From DATJSJ01 sp035504175 (GTDB taxonomy: Bacteria > Pseudomonadota > Alphaproteobacteria > Acetobacterales > Acetobacteraceae), in NCBI GenBank assembly GCA_035504175.1, contig DATJSJ010000183.1, positions 1 through 17,121 on the forward strand: DNA of 17,121 nt. Reading direction: 5' to 3'. The notes beneath the pieces were generated by a model. That model was not told where the DNA came from and did not search any database. It saw only the letters and a list, made by a program, of their open reading frames with translations. The translations under genes and the position numbers were made by a program. Of the stretch, positions 14,086 to 17,121 are shown piece after piece; positions within the stretch are counted from its first letter, which is position 1; each line of letters starts with the position of its first letter.

Positions 14086-14103
14086 GCCGACCGGCGGCGC
14101 GCC

Positions 14104-14189
14104 TGGTGGAGGGGGTTGGATTCGAACCAACGTAGGCGTGCGCCAGCGGATTTACAGTCCGCCCCCTTTAGCCACTCGGGCACCCCTCC
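14104..14189 (-). tRNA. tRNA-Tyr (GTA anticodon)
   Basis: Minus-strand class II tRNA of 86 nt with a long variable arm. Acceptor GGAGGGG/CCCCTCC, anticodon stem GCGGA/TCCGC around CTGTAAA (anticodon GTA), T loop TTCGAAT, discriminator A and encoded CCA (14104-14106). First gene of a two-tRNA unit with tRNA-Gly. Confidence 0.97.
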
Positions 14190-14213
14190 CGCGGCGAGCG
14201 CGTGAGACGCGGC

Positions 14214-14242
14214 AGGTAGGGCCGACCGGCCGGGCTTGTCAA
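14214..14242 (-). promoter_or_regulatory. sigma70-like promoter of tRNA-Tyr-tRNA-Gly
   Basis: On the minus strand a perfect -35, TTGACA (14242-14237), is followed after 17 nt by CTACCT (14219-14214); TACCTG one base on is an alternative -10. The predicted start is near 14207, about 18 nt before the tRNA. Confidence 0.6.
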
Positions 14243-14313
14243 TCGACGCCCCCGCCGGGCGAAGCGCGGTTCGGCGCGGGCGCCAACGGCGCCGGAAACG
14301 CGATGACGGCGAG

Positions 14314-14342
14314 GTGACGCTGCACCGGGCGGCGGCTATACC
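14314..14342 (+). promoter_or_regulatory. candidate promoter placing +1 at the rlmB ATG
   Basis: GTGACG (14314-14319), a 17-nt spacer, then TATACC (14337-14342). With -10 ending at -7, +1 falls on base 14349, the A of the rlmB ATG, implying a leaderless mRNA. No Shine-Dalgarno is seen before this ATG, in agreement. Confidence 0.45.
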
Positions 14343-14348
14343 GGCCCG

Positions 14349-15329
14349 ATGAAGCCCCCCTCGGACCATCGATCGGGCCGCGGCCATGGCCGGCCGCACG
14401 GCCCGGGCCGTGCCGACCGGCCGCATGGCGGGGAGCGCGGGCACGGCGAGGGGCGGACGGAATTCGCCCCGCGCCGCGGCGGCGAGCGAGACCGCCCCGA
14501 TCGTGGCCACGGCGGCGCACCGCATGCGCGGCCGCCGCGTCCTGAACAGGCGTCTCGCCCGCATCGCGACTTCACGGCCGAACATCGGCCGCCGCCGCGC
14601 GGGCCCGCCGCGCCACGCGGCACGGTCTGGATCTATGGCGTCCACCCGGTCGCCGCCGCACTCGCCAACCCGGCGCGACGGCTGCGCCGCCTGGTGCTGA
14701 CCGAGGAGGCCGAGGCGGCGATCGCCACCCACCTGCCGCGGCCCTGGCCGCTGCAGCCGGAACGCAGCGAGCGCGAGCGGCTCGACCAGATGCTCGGCCG
14801 CGACGCCGTGCACCAGGGCGCGGCCCTTCTCGCCGATCCGCTGACCCCGCCGGTGCTGGCGCAGACGCTCGAACGGCCCGGCGCGGTCCTGGTGCTCGAC
14901 CAGGTCACGGATCCGCGCAATGTCGGCGCCATCCTCCGCTCCGCCGCGGCCTTCGGCGCCGCGGCGGTGATCGTGCAGGAACGGCACGCGCCGGAGGAGA
15001 CCGGCGCGCTCGCCAAGGCGGCTTCCGGCGCGCTGGAGACGGTGCCGCTGCTGCGCGCGGTCAACCTCGCCCGCACGCTCGTTGCGCTGAAGGCGGCCGG
15101 GCTTTGGACGGTCGGACTCGATGCGGACGCGCCACCGCTCTCCGGCCCGGACCTGGCGGCGCGGCGCGTTGCCCTGGTGCTCGGTGCCGAGGGCGAAGGG
15201 CTGCGACGGCTCACCCGTGAAACCTGCGATGAGGTGGCCGGCCTGCCGATGCCGGGGGCGGGGCGGATGGCGAGCCTCAACGTCGCCGCCGCCGCCGCGG
15301 TCGCGCTGTACGAGCTGGCCCGGCGATGA
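14349..15329 (+). CDS. rlmB: 23S rRNA 2'-O-methyltransferase, RlmB/TrmH family
   Basis: SPOUT-class methyltransferase, 326 residues against about 245 for E. coli RlmB, which methylates the ribose of G2251 of 23S rRNA. Residues 1-90 are a low-complexity His/Arg/Gly/Pro-rich extension. GTVWIYGVHPVAAAL (91-105) starts the RNA-binding substrate domain. The catalytic knot shows motif 1 LDQVTDPRNVGAILRSAAAFG (183-203, with the conserved Asn191 and Arg197), motif 2 ALVLGAEGEG (275-284) and motif 3 MASLNVAAAAAVALYE (307-322). The ATG at 14349 has no ribosome site; a later start inside the extension cannot be excluded. Its TGA overlaps the next gene's ATG. Divergent from tRNA-Tyr. Assignment to RlmB rather than another TrmH paralogue rests on the N-terminal domain. 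Confidence 0.9.
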   Translation: MKPPSDHRSGRGHGRPHGPGRADRPHGGERGHGEGRTEFAPRRGGERDRPDRGHGGAPHARPPRPEQASRPHRDFTAEHRPPPRGPAAPRGTVWIYGVHPVAAALANPARRLRRLVLTEEAEAAIATHLPRPWPLQPERSERERLDQMLGRDAVHQGAALLADPLTPPVLAQTLERPGAVLVLDQVTDPRNVGAILRSAAAFGAAAVIVQERHAPEETGALAKAASGALETVPLLRAVNLARTLVALKAAGLWTVGLDADAPPLSGPDLAARRVALVLGAEGEGLRRLTRETCDEVAGLPMPGAGRMASLNVAAAAAVALYELARR

Positions 15330-16105
15330 GCCTCGACGCGGATGCCGCCGCCGCAGCGCTGCATCGGACCCGACGCAAGCGCGGCATCCTGCACAGCCTT
15401 CCGCCAGCGCTGGCGCCCGCAACCGAGTCCGAGGGCGCGGCGGTGCAATATGCGCTGGCCCGTCGCCTCGACGCCCTGCCGCCGGCCGGGTTCAAGATCG
15501 GCGCCACGGCGCGCACGATGCAGGAGTATCTTGGCCTGGCCGGGCCAGCAGCAGGGTTCATGCCGGGCGCCTCGCTGCGGCCGGACGGCACCAGCGTGCC
15601 CTACGCCTCGTTTCTCAATCCCGGCGTCGAGTGCGAGCTCGCCGTGCGGCTGGGACGGGATCTGCCGCCTGGTTCCTGCACGGCGGCGCAAGCCGAGGCG
15701 GCGGTCGCCGACCTGTTCGCCGCGATCGAAATCGTCGAGCAGCGCTACGGCGATCTGCGGGTGTTGGGCACGCCGACGCTGATCGCCGATCAGGTGTTCC
15801 ACGCCGCCGCCGTCCTCGGGCCGCCGGCGCCCGGCTGGCGGGAGCTCGACCTCACCGCCCTTCCCGGCCGCATCCTGGTCGACGGGACGGAGCGCTTCAG
15901 CGGCCGCGGCGGCGACCTGCTCGGCCACCCGATGCAGGCCCTGGCCTGGCTCGCGGGATCTTCGGTGGTCGCGGCGTTCGGCGGGCTCCGCGCCGGTCAG
16001 GTGGTCATGCTCGGCAGCGTGACCCCGCCCGTCTGGCTGCCCGGGTCGGCGGTCGTGCAGGTTGAGTTCCCGCCACTGCCGCCGGTGCATCTGCGCCTCG
16101 CCTGA
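15326..16105 (+). CDS. 2-keto-4-pentenoate hydratase-like protein (fumarylacetoacetate hydrolase superfamily)
   Basis: 259 residues, the usual length of MhpD/TesE-type hydratases, which use a divalent metal to hydrate or decarboxylate 2-oxo acids. GFKIGAT (55-61) carries the conserved lysine. Glu102 and Glu104 in VECELAVRLGRDL and Glu135 in AAIEIVEQRY should be the metal ligands. GRGGDLLGHPMQALAWLA and VVMLGSVTPPVWLPG are characteristic C-terminal segments. The ATG (15326) overlaps the rlmB stop as ATGA, so translation is probably coupled. No aromatic degradation genes are nearby, and the substrate is unknown. The combination with an rRNA methyltransferase is functionally puzzling. Confidence 0.9.
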   Translation: MSLDADAAAAALHRTRRKRGILHSLPPALAPATESEGAAVQYALARRLDALPPAGFKIGATARTMQEYLGLAGPAAGFMPGASLRPDGTSVPYASFLNPGVECELAVRLGRDLPPGSCTAAQAEAAVADLFAAIEIVEQRYGDLRVLGTPTLIADQVFHAAAVLGPPAPGWRELDLTALPGRILVDGTERFSGRGGDLLGHPMQALAWLAGSSVVAAFGGLRAGQVVMLGSVTPPVWLPGSAVVQVEFPPLPPVHLRLA

Positions 16106-16213
16106 GCGGCGAACGCTTCCTTAACCGACGCCGGGCAAGACTCTGCCAAAGACCGCGCGTCGAGCATTCTGCGGCACACGTCACGCCAGAACGGCCCTGC
16201 CGGGATCATCCCG

Positions 16214-16435
16214 ATGCTCTGCGACTGGAACCTTCTTTCGGACGACCTGCAGCTCGCCCTCGCGCGGGAAGCCCTGCGCCAGGCATCGGCCACCATCGCC
16301 GGCCAGGCGGAGGCATTGGCGGCGGAGATAGAAGCCGGCACGCTACGCGATCGCGGTGGGCCCGACGCCCTGCGCCTCCTCGCCGCCGTGGTGCGCACCA
16401 CGACGGACGACCCCGCCCCGATCGGACAACCCTGA
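16214..16435 (+). CDS. small hypothetical protein
   Basis: 73 residues: LSDDLQLALAREALRQASATI, an acidic helix (AEALAAEIEAGTL) and RGGPDALRLLAAVVRTT. Predicted all-helical and soluble, with no motif I recognise. Codon third positions are mostly G/C and the composition is protein-like, unlike the Arg-rich shadow frames. The 108 bp upstream hold no clear ribosome site, but a palindrome (CGGGAT-C-ATCCCG, 16201-16213) abuts the ATG and could be an operator or hide the start. Convergent with the Do-type protease gene. Probably real, function unknown. Confidence 0.6.
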   Translation: MLCDWNLLSDDLQLALAREALRQASATIAGQAEALAAEIEAGTLRDRGGPDALRLLAAVVRTTTDDPAPIGQP

Positions 16436-16482
16436 TCCGGGCCGTCGCCGACACGGCGTTTGTTGCCGCGGCGTACACGACC

Positions 16483-16512
16483 GGGGCCGCCCCGCCGAGA
16501 CGGGACGGCCCC
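16483..16512. terminator. hairpin between convergent genes
   Basis: GGGGCCG (16483-16489) pairs with CGGCCCC (16506-16512). After one mismatch four more pairs close a 6-nt loop. It lies 48 bp past the small ORF's stop and has no T-run on either side. It is probably a bidirectional terminator-like structure. Confidence 0.4.
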
Positions 16513-16558
16513 GAAACGTAGACACCCCGCCCTGCGTGGGCGTGGCCGGCGGCGGGAT

Positions 16559-16581
16559 GGGCCGGGTGTCAGGCCCGGCCC
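16559..16581 (-). terminator. hairpin just after the Do-type protease stop
   Basis: Perfect 8-bp stem GGGCCGGG (16559-16566) and CCCGGCCC (16574-16581) with a 7-nt loop, starting 12 nt after the stop on the minus strand. Position fits a terminator; the lack of a T-run lowers confidence. Confidence 0.45.
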
Positions 16582-16593
16582 GACCCTGGGACG

Positions 16594-17121
16594 TCAGCCC
16601 TCGTTGGCGTTGCCGCCCTTCGGGCTGATCGCGACGAACAGGCTCTGGCCGTTGCGCAGGATGCGCAACGCCACCGGATGGCCGCCCTCCACGGCGCCGC
16701 GAATCGCCGCCACCGCCTGGTGCGCGGACTCGACCGGCTTGGTGTTCACGCCGACCACCACGTCACCGGGTTCGATGCCCGCCTGGGCGGCCGGCGAGTC
16801 CGGCATGACCTGCTGCACCAGGGCGCCCTGCGCATTGTCCGGCAGGTTCAGCTGGTTGCGCACGTCCGGGGTCAGCGGCGCCAGTGCCAGGCCGACCTGC
16901 GGATGCGAGGCGGTCTCGCTCCCGGTCGAGCTGTTGCTGGCGGTCTCGTGCGCGCTCAGCGAGGCAACCCGCACGTCCATCATGTGCTGCTGGCCGTCAT
17001 GCAGCACGTCGAGCTGGGCCTGGTCGCCCGGCTGGATGCCGGCGATCACGATGGCGAGGTCGCGCGGGTCCTTGATCGTCTGGCCATTGACCTGCTCGAT
17101 CACGTCGCCCGGTTGCAACCC
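16594..17121 (-). CDS. Do/DegP-family periplasmic serine protease, C-terminal PDZ part (5' truncated by window)
   Basis: The frame is open to the window edge; the residue before QPGDVIEQ is a TTG-encoded Leu, not a start. 175 C-terminal residues are visible. The first is the end of PDZ1 (LQPGDVIEQVNGQTIKDPRDLAIVIAG, GDQAQLDVLHDGQ). After a Ser/Thr-rich linker (ETASNSSTGSETAS) comes PDZ2 (VGLALAPLTPDVRNQLNL, GALVQQVMPDSPAAQAGIEPGDVVVGVN, AIRGAVEGGHPVALRILRNGQSLFVAI). Two PDZ domains are typical of DegP/DegQ proteases, which degrade misfolded envelope proteins. The trypsin-like catalytic domain lies outside the window, so whether it is an active protease cannot be checked here. Confidence 0.92.
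   Translation of the reverse strand, partial: GLQPGDVIEQVNGQTIKDPRDLAIVIAGIQPGDQAQLDVLHDGQQHMMDVRVASLSAHETASNSSTGSETASHPQVGLALAPLTPDVRNQLNLPDNAQGALVQQVMPDSPAAQAGIEPGDVVVGVNTKPVESAHQAVAAIRGAVEGGHPVALRILRNGQSLFVAISPKGGNANEG

Noticed and set aside
14076..15422. 448-codon minus-strand frame across tRNA-Tyr and rlmB
   Set aside because: It runs through a tRNA gene and opposite conserved SPOUT motifs, so it is not coding.
16121..16126. TTAACC as a CtrA half-site upstream of the small ORF
   Set aside because: A single half-site with no properly spaced partner is expected by chance.

Overview
The window comes from the chromosome of a very GC-rich bacterium, most likely an alphaproteobacterium of the Acetobacteraceae/Rhodospirillales type. 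This rests on very high G/C at third codon positions, the tRNA-Trp-secE-nusG order, and the general look of the proteins. No database search was possible, so the assignment is inference. I see no mobile element, CRISPR array or phage module. It is mostly ordinary core and accessory chromosome, with some unusual local architecture.

Left part (1-6753): the C-terminal two thirds of pyruvate phosphate dikinase (cut by the window start), a small protein resembling the DUF6197 type, a long intergenic hairpin, a PLP-dependent threonine synthase-like enzyme on the minus strand, a divergent DUF2142-type polytopic membrane protein, and a convergent MFS transporter.

Middle (6754-10115): a zinc-ribbon SAM methyltransferase with a duplicated helical C-terminal region. 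It is followed in the same reading frame, after one TGA, by a rhamnan synthesis F (RgpF-like) protein. With the DUF2142 protein, these suggest surface polysaccharide work.

Right-middle (10279-14348): on the minus strand the pieces of the classic tRNA-Tyr, tRNA-Gly, (tuf), tRNA-Trp, secE, nusG, (rplK) neighbourhood are in the expected order. However, tuf is absent between tRNA-Gly and tRNA-Trp, and rplK is absent after nusG. Two plus-strand genes lie in the gap: a PEP-CTERM secreted protein and an MltF-like lytic transglycosylase. The transglycosylase is preceded by a candidate 18-codon leader ORF whose end overlaps its start. Sigma70-like promoters can be placed in front of tRNA-Trp, tRNA-Tyr, the transglycosylase and rlmB.

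Right part (14349-17121): an RlmB/TrmH-type 23S rRNA 2'-O-methyltransferase, possibly from a leaderless mRNA and with a 90-residue His/Arg/Gly/Pro-rich extension. It overlaps by ATGA with a fumarylacetoacetate-hydrolase-superfamily hydratase. Then come a 73-residue hypothetical protein and, convergent to it, the C-terminal PDZ part of a Do/DegP-type protease cut by the window end.
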